A stretch of 64,000 nucleotides of DNA from Eutreptiella sp. 'Long Island Sound 2002' (lineage: Eukaryota; Euglenozoa; Euglenophyceae; Eutreptiales; Eutreptiaceae), in contig OZ038385.1 of assembly GCA_964036045.1 (NCBI GenBank), forward strand, positions 60,111,919 through 60,175,918, given 5' to 3'. Below the pieces are notes generated by a model, which did not search any database, was not told the origin of the DNA, and saw only the letters and a list, made by a program, of their open reading frames with translations. Positions 1 to 11,900 of the stretch are shown piece by piece. A program made the translations under genes and the position numbers. Each line of letters begins with the position of its first letter. Position 1 is the first letter of the stretch.

Positions 1-1200
1 TACGGTACGGATGTTTCGTTTCAGAAGTTTGTAACAAAGGATGGTGAGGGTCGGTGGGTGTTAAACCACGTCGGTGAGGATTGTTGAGGGTTGGTGAGGG
101 TTGTTGAGGGTTTCCAATACCGGCTTGTTACAGTCTAGTGTTGTCCAGAACTGGTGAGGGTCGGGGAAGTGGTGACAGTTTTTGAGGGTTGTTGACAGCC
201 ACACACTATTGTAACAACCTTCACCGAACCTCCATCGTTGTCAACCTTCATGACCCTCAACCACCCTCAAGCCCAAAAGCACAACAACTCCAATCAACCC
301 TCAATATCCGTCACAAACCCTCACCAACCCTAAATCGTTCTCATGAACCCTTGAATCCCTAATTTAACTAATATTGGGGGTTTCAAACCCTCAACGACCT
401 TCACCGACCGCCATTAATCCAACAACAATCATCAATGGTTATCACTGCATCACAACCCTCAACGAACCTTAAAACTGTTACCAACCCTTATCAAAAACGC
501 CATCAGCACTCGGTAGCACGGATGCAAAACCGTGACCAACACTTATCAAAAAATGTCACCAACACTCGGCAGCACAGATGCTAACCCTCCACCCAAAACA
601 GACCAATTCCCGGACATCATTGGTGTGCCGGGAGATGCTAACGCAACTCAAATCCCTTTGGTTGTTGAGAGCTTTCTCCATCGTTTACCACTACTGTTGG
701 CGTTTGCAACACTTGGGACGGACTTTTGGGCACTGAAGTTGAGGTCTAGCAGTACGGCCACCCACTTGTAACCGACGTTCGGGAACGGGGAATGCCATAA
801 CCTACCATAACCATAAGTAGCTGTTCGCACTTCCCCATTGCCGATGAATTGTTGCATCTTTCAATTGTATCCGAAAGGGTCTAACACCCTCCCTCCTAAT
901 CAAATCCTTCTCTTCCTTATGTGGCGGTTGTTTCAAAAGTCGCATCCGTGACTGTGGTTGTCTTCCGACACATGCCATTGGCATGTGCATCATCACTACC
1001 ACGATAGCACACCTTTTTTGGTGCTTCACTACTTTGTTGCACTCCGTTTTTGAGGGTGGCCATGGGCAAATGAGGCACGGACACTTTTTTTGAGGATGAT
1101 GAGGGTACGGTTGTTGACGGCTAGTGAATGTTGATTGCTGACGGGACAATTTTGGAGGGTTTGTTGAGGTCCCCACACGATTGTAATAGTATTACCTAAC
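1..1200. repeat. Degenerate CAACCCTCA / TTGAGGGTT repeat region
   Basis: Short imperfect motifs around TTGAGGGTT and GGTGAGGGT fill roughly 40-190, and the reverse-complement forms (CAACCCTCA, ACCAACCCT) fill roughly 235-500, so the two halves face each other. Isolated motifs recur near 1040-1170 and again near 8640-8720. The spacing is irregular. No gene is recognised. The motif resembles a telomere-like G-rich word but is too variable to be a telomere. Confidence 0.5.
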
Positions 1201-2173
1201 CCTTAACAACCTTCAGCAAAGCAACTCAGGAGGGCTGTTCAAATGACAAATGGGACCGCGGCGAAATGCGCTTTGTTTACAGCTTGACAAAATACAATGC
1301 GTCAACCACACGTGTGGAATCTGAGCTTGTATTGTGTGCATTTTGCCACGAACTAAACTTGCGGGTGAATGTGAAGTAGTGCCAAACTTGCGTTGTAGTT
1401 TGTGTCGGAGGTTCATCTACTTCATTTGTTTGTGCAACGCACCGGGACGATGATTCGCTCGGGTCACCATCGCATGCGGCTATGGCCCCGTGTTTTCACG
1501 AACACATGCGCCACGTGGATTTCGACGTTGGATGTTTGTTGTGCAGATTAACCTTGGCTTCCACAACTTGCCATGGGCACGTTGGGGAATATGATTGTTG
1601 CCCCCAAGATCTGCACCACAAGAATTGCCCAAATTCGCTGGGTTGACTTTGTTCGAGGTCGACGTGCGCGCAAGGAATGCTTGTGAACGAGAATGTAGGG
1701 GAGGATGATCACTACCCCGGACCCCGACAGCAAAACTTTCCTGCCTCGTGGGGAGAGATCAAATTTACAAAACTTTTGTTTATCGGGGTTTATCGTTCTT
1801 GTAGTCTTGGTCCAAAAGTGTACGTCGAAAAAATATACGAGACAACATACATACTCCGCTCGTGTTGTTGACCGGGATGAGATGCCTTGAAAAATTCGTG
1901 TCTTAAAATTTAAGCAATGTGCTCCTTGGTCCTTCAAAAGTCAAAATTCCTTTTTGAATTGCACGTGGTTGGTGTTAACATTTTCGCTCGGCAAAATGAG
2001 GCATCAATCACCATTTCCAAAAAATTTTCAAGGTCCCCAAGGAGAGACAACAAAGAATTCCAAATACTCACCATTGATAGCCTCGATAGCATTGCAAGGA
2101 GAAGGCATTGCATATCGGCTAGAACCCATGCCAAACCTAAACCTTGTGAGCACTCGAAGTTCAAGAGGCGTAC
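1201..2173. other. Stretch without a recognised gene
   Basis: Several short open frames exist on both strands and none has a recognisable domain. If the J-domain exon immediately to the right belongs to a live minus-strand gene, its downstream exons should lie here. A minus-strand frame across about 1680-1870 contains a hydrophobic run (VLLSGSGVVIILPYIL) that could be a membrane segment of such a gene. I could not link it by a convincing splice path. Confidence 0.3.
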
Positions 2174-2284
2174 CTCTTCCGTCTTGTTCTTGTCAGGATG
2201 GTATGTCATACTCAGCTTGCGGTATGACTTACGAATTGCTTTCTCATCTGCATCCTTTGAAACGCCTAACAAATTGTGGCGCAC
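2174..2284 (-). CDS. J-domain (DnaJ/Hsp40) exon, partial gene
   Basis: The minus-strand translation contains LLGVSKDADEKAIRKSYRKL followed by SMTYHPDKNKTEE. This is helix I/II of a J domain with the invariant HPD tripeptide that stimulates Hsp70 ATPase activity. The exon stops at a GTACGC donor right after KTEE (minus strand, about position 2173). Helix III (the AYEVL-type segment) is not in frame and must come from a downstream exon or be lost. A possible tiny exon (Glu-Ala-Ile-Asn coding, near 2090) lies between an AG and a GTGAGT donor. The 5' side lacks a clear ATG: an in-frame stop lies a few codons upstream, so an upstream exon is likely. The rest of the gene, and hence the J-protein class, is unresolved. 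It could be a decayed fragment. Confidence 0.62.
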
Positions 2285-4405
2285 ATAGTGGGTTCAACGC
2301 AATGCAAAATTGCGACGAGGGCAAACAATCGACAACTCAATACACGATGGCCAACAAGCGCTCATCGATTTGCCGCAAATGCAACCACATCAACGAGTCA
2401 CAACGTACCAAGAATTTCATGAGGGTCAAAGCTTAATTTTTGGTACAAAACGATGGATAACAAGAAGAAGAAGAGGACCAATAAGATAACCCTATAAATG
2501 AGAGCGTGACACTTCGAGGTCGAACAAACACTTCTAGAGGATGAGAGATCATTTCCGGTGAGTGACCGCCGGCGTGTAAAATTGGCCATATCTTTTCCCG
2601 TGATGAGCACCACGTGTTCCGTCCCGAAGCATCGAACCATGGACATCCTTGTTTTTCGAAACGAAGGTTTTGAAATTGGTCTTGCCCCCAAGGGCCAATG
2701 CCGTGTTCCGAAACCAAATGTTTGCTTCACAGCGCATCCCGCTCCATTTTTGAGATATTGATTTGCGGCCCTTGCGCCTTCAACGTGATCATCATAGCAT
2801 CACAGGTGCGGTATGTTTGCTATGTTCCACGTGGTTGAACGTTCGAAATACGTGATGGAGGGGATCTAGGGGATAACCACGACAAATCTAGGGGGCAGCA
2901 AACGAGGAAACGGATTGAACCAAAACGCCCCGGCCTTTGACGAGATGAAAGGTTTCCAAAGTGCACCGACGATAACATGACTATGTCCGGCCACCAAGTG
3001 GAGGGTGTTTTCCCCCTCTTCTATCAAGACTTTTCCTTTAACCTACGTTTCTCAAGAAATCTAGAAGGCGGTGGGAATCGAGTGAAAACGTCCCTACGCA
3101 AGGGTGTCAACCGCGGTCACTTTGAATTAAAAAAATGGAGGTGCAATCTCAAACCAAACACTTGGAGGTTGACTCAAGCGCCTAGCCCTAGCAACCTGTC
3201 CCATTTTTGCGGAATGTGGTTCACACGCGTAATAGTCCGAGAAGTAGGTCCATAAGAAGCAAGGCACGGTCACACCCATACGAACACAATCCCTTTTTCG
3301 ACGCTTTCCCACTAGGTAGAACACGCGGTTGCATACTTGGGTCGGAGAGTCTTCCTCAATACCAAGGGGCTCACGATGTTTAAGGAAAAGGACTTCCTAT
3401 CCAATAGAGCCTTTGTTCCAATGAACAAAAGACTCGGGTGCAAAGCAAATATTAGAAGTGTCCTGCATAAGTGATGAGAGGTAACGGGTTCAATTGAAAA
3501 GTGGGCACGTCCATGGGTGGGTTGTCGGTTTGGGGGCGACCGATGTTCGACGATAGGCCACACTTCGCACACATTACCGAGGGATGAAGGTTAACCAATC
3601 CCAGAATGCCAATAAATTGCCCAAGAACTTCTCAAAGGACCGCATATCCCAAATGAACCTGCAAAGAGCCAATAGACGAAATCGTGGCTCAAAAATGCAC
3701 ATCTCAATGTGCAACTTGTGGCCCCGTACATGAAGCACCAAAATACCTCAAAATTGATGGAACCCATGCCATAGCGAGCAGGAAAGTGACGAACCCAAAG
3801 CAAAGGAAGGCAAAGCTGTCATCACTACCTGCTAACGGTGCGCCCTGGGACATTTTGTCCAAAGAGACCTAGAAAAAAAAGATCACAAAGGATTGCGTCT
3901 TTGAGGAAGCCGAGGTATATGAGTTGAATTTGCGTTTTGTGGCATCAAGCCATGCGCGGTGATGAGTAAGTTGAGAAATTTGGGAGGTGGGGGGAGTCAA
4001 ACGATTCCTGCTCTCATGTCGGCGCTTGGTTTGCCGTCAGTCGGGAGGCGCTCAAGTTTGGAGGTTTCGGTCTCATGAGTAACTTACTGCAATTAACCAG
4101 TCCGCCAAAAACGCCATTGTGCCACAACAGTTGCGCATCATTTCTTTCCCGTAGAAAATACCCCAAATTTGGCACAATACACACAGCAAAATTGGTTCAA
4201 AGCACAATGCTGAGTGACCCACAGAAGTACGGTACATGGGGTTAGATGGAAGTTCTCCGCGGTTGGCAAATGATGCAACTCTGTGTTGCAGTAAGGTTGT
4301 TGTAGTCGTTTTCATCGTTCTACCAACCTGATCCAATAGATTCCCTAATATAGTCCTTGGATTAGCCATTTTGTATTGAAAAGATTTATGCTTAGGTTAG
4401 TCTAC
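2285..4405. other. Stretch without a recognised gene
   Basis: I see no domain-bearing open frame on either strand. A minus-strand frame near 3590-3720 contains RSFEKFLGNLLAFWDWL, vaguely like the connection region after a retroelement reverse transcriptase. It has no supporting flanking motifs and I do not call it. Confidence 0.3.
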
Positions 4406-4569
4406 CTGATGCGCAAAAAAATCTGCAAGGGCTTTGGACCTATCGTGCAATAACGCGATTCTGCGGATCCCATTGAAACGATAGGGGGTAAGAACAACAC
4501 GTGTACCGTCAAGCTTTATGCAATTCTGAGGGGGTCTGGTCTGCTTGCCGCTTTCAGAATCTTGTTGCA
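4406..4569 (-). CDS. Candidate exon, unrecognised protein
   Basis: On the minus strand an open segment bounded by a CAACAAG acceptor-like site and a CAG/GTAGAC donor-like site encodes a well-composed stretch including GTRVVLTPYRFNGIRRIALL and HDRSKALADFF. The amino-acid mix looks protein-like rather than random, but I recognise no family. It may belong with the 4858-5280 frame to one minus-strand gene divergent from NECAP. Confidence 0.25.
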
Positions 4570-4857
4570 TGCCCCAACAGCTACTCCAACCCAAACCAAC
4601 CCAAGCGAAATTCAGATGCAACGGAAGACGGGGATGTGTACAAGTGAAATGGAGAAATACTGCAGGTGGGCCTTTTTGGAGAAACACTTGCGGTCTGCAG
4701 ATGTGAAACAAATTAGGTAGCATGGCGGGAAAAAGAGGCAATGACGTTTTCCGTTACGCTCTTCGTAGACAGTCTGCTGGCAAGTTCTGAGCTTGCACGC
4801 CGTGTTGCATCAAGTTTGGGATCTTAGGCAAGGGAAAACTACAACGAATGCAGAAGA

Positions 4858-5280
4858 TTAACGAACATTGCAGTTGTCATGCAACGATCCATCACGTATC
4901 ATATGTAGGGCATCATTCTCTTTTGACGAAAACCACTCTCGAAACCACGCAACTTTCGAAGGGAAAATGCGTCTCTTTGTGCAATCTTGACCCAGTACTC
5001 TCGCAGACATCACAGAACGAAGAATCTCCTCGCCTGTCAGCGTGTCAGCGTGACGTTCATCTCCCCCTGAAATCATGGTGCACCCAAGAGCATGCAGTGC
5101 TTCAGACAAGTAGGCATTGGGGACTTCCTGGTGTGCTTCACAAGGTGCCAAGCAAGCAACACTGCTAGAAAGAAGAGCTTTCCCTTCGGGTTGTGTATCG
5201 ACGAGCCTCTGGAAGTGATTCATTGGCTGGTGCCGTGGTGCCGTGTGGCCAAAACGGCCATCGGTGTGCAAAGGGCGCAA
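4858..5280 (-). CDS. Candidate ORF, 140 aa, unrecognised
   Basis: A 140-codon minus-strand frame opens with ATG at 5280 and ends before 4858. Its C-terminal half (for example GEEILRSVMSARVLGQDCTK, VAWFREWFSSKENDALHMI) has a plausible globular composition. No domain is recognised and no splice evidence is clear. It sits 541 bp from the NECAP start and points away from it, so a shared divergent promoter is possible if it is real. Confidence 0.25.
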   Translation of the reverse strand: MRPLHTDGRFGHTAPRHQPMNHFQRLVDTQPEGKALLSSSVACLAPCEAHQEVPNAYLSEALHALGCTMISGGDERHADTLTGEEILRSVMSARVLGQDCTKRRIFPSKVAWFREWFSSKENDALHMIRDGSLHDNCNVR

Positions 5281-5821
5281 GGTTTACTTTCCTAATCTAG
5301 CATCTTTTCCCTTTGGGTATGTCCTAGCCACCTACGTGGTGTCGTTGCTACATGGCCACACTTGACGCACGTGGCGTATTCTTTGGGCCCCGATGCTTGT
5401 GCCTTGGCTGTTGAGTTCGTGCTTTGGCAATTCCTTTATCTTGTCCTTTGTTCTATGTTTTCTTGCTGTCGGCTATCACTACCAAAGTCCTCCAAGCGAT
5501 TCACGACACGCAGTGCCAATGAAAGCGAAGCCACATCGTAACCATTTTATAGTGCGACCTTTGCAAATTTCGGGGTGGGACGGTGACCCAAACACGGCGA
5601 CCCGAACCGACAAGTTGGTGAATGACGGCTCTGCAAACAGACGCACCTTGTGTTGAAAGCCACTTGAAATGTGAGCCGGTCCGACTGGTTGATGTCTCGT
5701 GTGCAGTGTTATCCACACTGTTGTCTACACTGAAGATCCAATGCTTCGCCCTTGTGCGTGCTGATTGTGAAATTGGGGCATGCCTTGAAGCCATCCCCTC
5801 GTCGATGCATAGAGTTTGGTG
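5281..5821. promoter_or_regulatory. Probable NECAP upstream / 5' UTR region
   Basis: This is non-coding sequence directly upstream of the NECAP ATG (5822). If the minus-strand frame ending at 5280 is real, it is a divergent intergenic region. I see no decisive TATA box or initiator, so the call rests on position only. Confidence 0.3.
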
Positions 5822-5907
5822 ATGGCAGATTTTGAGCAGTTGCTGTTCGAGGTCTCAGAGTGCCATGTTTTCAAGATTCCACCACGACAATCTGCTGCTG
5901 GACACAA
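5822..5907 (+). CDS. NECAP: NECAP exon 1 (start codon)
   Basis: ATG at 5822 opens MADFEQLLFEVSECHVFKIP, matching the NECAP N-terminus (short leader, then xVxxYKIPPR). Upstream in-frame TTG/GTG codons are not preferred because ATG fits the family start. The donor is GTATGC at 5908, and the exon ends after two bases of a Lys codon. Confidence 0.9.
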
Positions 5908-8900
5908 GTATGCCTCTATTAGTGCACCAGGTCAAATCAACACGAGAGGGGAGTGCCTGAGCGAAGCACAGGCAGAGTATTGCAGCGTGAATGCTTCCAT
6001 GTTTTTGAGTTGTTGAGCCTTGCTCGCTTGTGCGGAAAAGGCCAAGAATGCTTATATTCGTTTCCCACTTATATGTGTTTTGGGAAAAATGAAGCCGTGC
6101 GATGCAGGTATTTGAATGCAACATGGCAAGCGGTAGGGCACATTGAAACATGCGTGCCCGTGCCTTTGCCGTTGTGCACGTTGATCGAGCTCAGTCTTGC
6201 AGTATGCTGCTTCATTCGTCCTTGCTAAGGTTGAAAACAACCAAGGCAATCACATACTGGACTTTGCATCTACCATACTCCACGCATTTGCGTCCTTTGA
6301 GGTCCATCTCCGTGGATGAGGAACAACGGATACGTTTTTCTGGTTTCACGGACACTGCACTACCCTTGCTGAGATATTCTTCCATGGACTTGCGAATGGT
6401 GGGGTGCATTGTCGTGGCAATTTTTGAATGAAACGGCAACAAATGCTGCAAGGTGATCCATGCAGGTTACTTGCCCAGGTGGGGGTGTAAGCTGCTACAG
6501 AATGAATGCGTGAACGTTACTTTGCCCCAACTTTGTGGCTACGGGGCTACGTTGTGCGTGGCAAGCAATAGAAAGCACAAGGCAGATAGATACCTGTGGT
6601 GGTGCATGTTGCTCTGTGACGTATTTTGGTCGGTGCACCTTGGTCTCCATTGATTGCAACTATGAAGAGCCTTAACTTTGGCAATCAACAATGGAGAGCA
6701 ACCCACAAAGACACAATGAGGCACGTGCCAAATCAACTCACCGCACGCACAAAGAAGACAAAGAAGTTGCTTGGCAAGAGGATGGGGCAAACTCTAGTTG
6801 GAGCCTTGATGGTGCAACGTTGGCACAAATGCAAACCCCTCCCCCCAAAACACAACAATTGACATTGTGTTTGACAATATGTTGCTGGTACAGGATGCCA
6901 TAGTTTCCTATGGTACATAGTTTCCCATTTGAAGGGGAATGTTAAGCCAATCGTACCCCATGACCTTGACACGAGAGGGTCCTGTCAACAACAAATGAGG
7001 GCCCAAGACAAGTCTTTGTCACCAAGTGCAGAACAGTAGACGACATCAATGGAAATGTGGCTGTAACTAGTGCATGGGTCATTGACCAAAGCGGATGGGG
7101 ATTAGATGACCTCGAATGCAGCAGAGCCCCTTTAATTCTCTCATTCGCTTCCGTTCTTTTGGTATTTGCACTCGCGCTTACGGTTTGCAGGGCCAAAATT
7201 ATTTTAACCATGATTCTATGGAGGGACATTACTCACAGCCCTTGCACTGCATTGCATGTGCACCGCCTCTACATAAGCCCCTCCATGAGCAATACAACAA
7301 AATGCACTCACAGCAAGAACCCCAAACATATTGGGTCACTCCGCTTTAGTATCCCCCCAGCCCTCCCCTTGCTTCAGGGCCTGGGAAAACAAGATCCTGC
7401 GTATCGACAAAGGCATGCTTGCTGCTTGCAGAGGGGGAGGATATGTCTCAGTTTTTCTTCTAGTTTTTTTTTCTCACTTCCTTTCATGTTGAATGACCAT
7501 CATCGGTCTGGTACGTGGCCAAGGGATGATCGCTGGTGTTGCCTGTTGCATGTGGATTGATGTCAAAGAGAGCCGTGGCCCAACTCCAACAAGAAGGGAC
7601 CAAAGGCAAAGAAACGGCAGAATATAATGGGAGTGATCGAGCAGCACATGCACTGCACCTGTCCATGGAAACTCTATGGTCTAAAAGAGAAAACAGGTAG
7701 CTAATAGCTGACCGTGTCCGGTCTTGGAAGCCTTGCTTGGCAACATCACTTTGCCGCTGTCTCTATCAGTCTTAATGAGTGACCGGGTTGCTAGACAGTT
7801 CTCATCTTGTGTGTGAGCTTGATACAACTGAGCAAAAATGTGGGCAATTTCAAGAATCCTTGTTTCAATGACAAAGTGAGAAGAATCCAAGGTTCCACTC
7901 TACATTGTTGATTATAACACAATCAAAACTAGATAGATGCCCCAAACATGAACAACAGGTCGTGGTTTGTGGCATCAGATGGATGGACCAGCGAAGAAGG
8001 GAGGCAGTTGTGCAAGCAAATTACAAATACGTGATTGCACAAGAGAAGACTGGTCGCTGGAGCGCAGGCCAAATATGAGCACACTACAGGGCGCAAGGCA
8101 TGCAAGCAGCACCACATATCTCATGGAAGAAGATTCCATTGTTGCCTGCACCACATTATCTCATTGCATTGTCTCCAGACGTTCCTGGATTGATATGCCC
8201 AGCACAACAGAAATGCACAACATGATAGGCATGTGCCAGAACAGAAAGCAAAGAGTGCGTGGGACAACCATTGCATCCATGAATAGCAAGGCATCAGGCA
8301 GGTACCGTCTAGTTAAAGTACTGAAACACATCCGCAGATAAACAGACACAGACACATACACCATGCAGCAATGCAATAGAAAGGGGTCTTTCCACAAGAG
8401 TTCATAACCTGTAGCATAACCGACAAGTGCAAAGGGAGACGATGTCGTGTGGGAAGTGTAGCATTGCTTAGTTCACGAGTTTCTGTCCAAATCTATGCCA
8501 GATTGCATTGATTCAAGCACACACACAGACACACGCACGCACGTGCGCACATCGTTTGGATGATCCCATCTACACATAGGGGGAGTCGGTGTGGTGGCAC
8601 CACTAGATGTGCCCATTGTGCAGCGTTCAAAAAATGAATTTGCTTTTACACTCTCATTAACCCTCTGCTCCTTTTAGCAACCCTCATTCATGGTGGTGGA
8701 CCCTCAACGAGCCATTGGCATTGTTTCCTCAAAGGTTGCCCTGAATTCACAACTGCTACATTAGAAGCTGCTTCAATAAGCGCGGTGCACAGATCTGGTC
8801 AGACTCAATGAAGGTTGCACAAGCAGTTTTGTATCCCAGGTCACTCTCTACTTCGGCGGAGATACTCAGCAACAAGCACATCTGCCAGTTTCTGCTCATC

Positions 8901-11900
8901 ATAGCTCAGTACATCCCTTTTGTGAGCTTTGGTTGCTGTCCTGTTGGGTGTATGTGGTTTTTTGTTGTGTCGCATTGGTGCAGAAGGGCCAACGACTGTG
9001 ATATGAAAAAGGTGGGGGTTTAATTTTCAAGAACCGCATCTGAGCCGTGTGTACTCTTTTGCCGAAGCACTCTGGGCTCTCCATTACAGAGCAGAAGACT
9101 GGCAGGGCCATCACATTTGGACAGGCATATGCAAAGTGAAAGCCAAGGGTGACATAGCCGAAGTTCGGCTTGAAGATTCAATCACAGGTGTCTTCATGCT
9201 TAATGCAATGCGCCTCATCTTTGCAACACTTATTGAGATGCTGTTGATGTGGGAGTGGTTGTAGACCCTGCATCCAGAATGGGCTGGGCTATGCCCATTC
9301 AGCCAAGGCCACAGCCCAAAGCAGATGATTTGAAAATACAGCTCAGAGGCTCTTCCTGATGCTGGGTGTGCAAACAACAATGAAGCTTCAACCTTCCAGA
9401 AAAGGAATCAATTCATCCGTATGAATGCATATTTGAACTCCTGACATGCTGCAGGACACATCCTTCACGGTAAGCCCACTCTTGTGGCAACTGACAAGCA
9501 AGGGGAGCCCAGTGCACACGCTTGTGGGCATATTGTTGATTTGTCATATTTCTTTGTTGCTACTTCTTCTGAAGATTTAAGTGTTTTGCTCTGGGTATGT
9601 TGCATAAGCCATGATATGACAGTGCATGTCACGTGTTCTAAAATGCATTTGTGAGCAGTTTGTTTGCTCTTGTCTGCCCCGTCAGCGGCATATTTGGTTT
9701 GTATGCTGGTTGAATCTGTGAAATCCCTCCCTAACTACCACAAGGACAAACTGTAAACCATCATGCAACGCCAGGGCTGGCACTCCGCTGTGCACAAGAG
9801 AGCCTCCAAACAGTCAACCCAGTGGTCAAAATGTCCCAAATGCAGGCAATGTTTTGCAACTTTCAGGCAAGTTGCTATTTTTTTCACCCTGTTTTAGATC
9901 AGATGGGCAAGCACCAATGGTTGAAGCATGCCAGGTCCGTTGCTGGGGGTTTTGAAGCATGCCCCAACCCAAAAGGAAAAAGGAGACGGCCAAGTCTACT
10001 TGCAATGTGCAATTGGAGAAGGCGGTGTGCAATACCTTCGTTCCACAACTAGCCGGCAGAGGTCAAATCTGCGGATTTTCCTGCAGTGTGCTCCCGCATA
10101 GTCTTTTTTGTCCGCAGCCCTCGGTCTGCATGTCATGTGGAAAGGGCATTCAGTTCAATCGACATATTTTGACACATTAGCCATTTGGCCATCATGTGTG
10201 TCAACAAATGGACAAGAAGCAGAGACGTGCTGAGAAGGAGGGCCACTAGGCAGAGCTGTGAATTGTTTCGCTTATTTGAGTCTTTTGCAGGTGGTAGGAA
10301 TGCCGTTGGGAGAGCTGCAGCATGAGTTTCTGGTAGCACTGTGATTTTGAACAACTGATATACACCACAACCAACAGCTTGAAGCATGCCGCAGCATGCT
10401 ACAGCAGGGTCACTTCTTCCTGGAGCCTGTTGGCTCCTTTGTCCCCTTGTGATGTCGTCTGCATCAGTAGTCCAGATGCTGTCCGTACAACTGCTCCTGT
10501 GCCTGAATTCTTGAGCCACTTTGCCCTATGCCAGCTTTACTTGGTCAACGTTGTGCTATGGGAGCAAGACGCCAGCCTGCTGGTGTCTTTTGGTATAGAA
10601 AGCTTGTCATAAGAGCTGGCCTGTGACGAGCCTCCATGAGTGCCAGAAACAGGAAAGTTCCAGGCCTGAGCGTGACGTGGGTTCTCAAGGAACAAACAGC
10701 TTCCAACATGCATAATTAATATCTTCTGACCAGAAAAGGCTCGTCGACGCACGGTGTGGACTGGTATTACCGTGTTCAGCTGCCAGACAGCACAATAGAG
10801 TGAAACACGGAGGATATTCGTCCAATACTTGAGTTCGATTGCAGAACACATGTCTGTGTTCAACCGCAGGTATTTTCAGGTCCCGTGCAGGCCTGTGAGA
10901 TCCGCTGATGGCATTGTTTAATCCTGCAACTGTGTGAGGGCACTTGGTATTGAGCCTGGTAACTACAACAGCCTTCTTTCTGCAACAACAGGGGAACCCT
11001 TTGCTGTATGCCCTGTCAACACCAAGGACACGAGCACGAAATATGTGGAACCTGTGACCGACTCTTCCCGATATTTTGTGTTGCGAATTGAAGATGGGAA
11101 AGGTGTAGTTGCTTTTGCTGGATAATGTCCTCCACTCACTTTTAGAGGGACTAATTGCACCGTCCACACACCACATTGTACAGGGTATTGGGCTATCCTA
11201 GGCCAATGGTCTCCATTCAGAGCTCCTCATGCTTCTGGAGTGTGCTGTTGCTTTCCTGCAAGTTTTTGTAGTGCACCATGGTTTTCCTAGAGTTTTCTGG
11301 TGAATGGTTTTTCCTACGTCCTTATTATTTTTGTCCTGGCTCCTGTTTTGGCGCAACCCCAATGCACAGATGCGTTATTGGGACAGGTCACGTCTGGCAG
11401 AAAGGGAAAGCTGCAAAGAAGCTTTGGGGTGCAAGGGGGTAGTTGTAAAGACTGTTTCCGAAAAGATGCACAATTTTTTCTGCGTGTTGTGGAGGAGGAA
11501 GGAACACTATTTGATCTTTTTAATAGCATTATTCTTTCTTTAGTATCATATCTCGGTACTATTGATATACCTTTATTCGTAGCATTCAATGGGATAGGTT
11601 GCATCCGGAAAGGGGCTCAAAGTGGCTGATTCTGATGATGAGCAAGGTTTGCATCAAGTTTCTTGGAAAAATTAGCACTGATGAGACACATTGTTTGGTA
11701 CAAGCTGCAAAGAACTTCATCCGGGTGCATTTGAGTGCCAGCAAGGCCCAGAGGGACTGACATTGTTGGCTGAAAAGTGGTGTTTCTGTCATGAGTTGTG
11801 TGTAGTGTGTGTGGGAGGGGCATTCACAGTGCATTGTCATGGATACGGCGGCGAAGCTGCCGCCACAGATCGTCCACAGATACAGCGCCGGAGGCGCCGT

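Noticed and set aside
1-500. Telomere at the left edge
   Set aside because: The motif is irregular, appears in both orientations and does not match TTTAGGG or TTTTAGGG arrays.
3300-3810. Retroelement reverse transcriptase remnant
   Set aside because: A single weak RSFEKFLGNLL-like string without YxDD, RNase H or integrase motifs nearby is not enough.
7057-7560. 167-codon ORF within NECAP intron 1
   Set aside because: Low-complexity ends, no domain and no conserved pattern. It lies in a well-supported intron.
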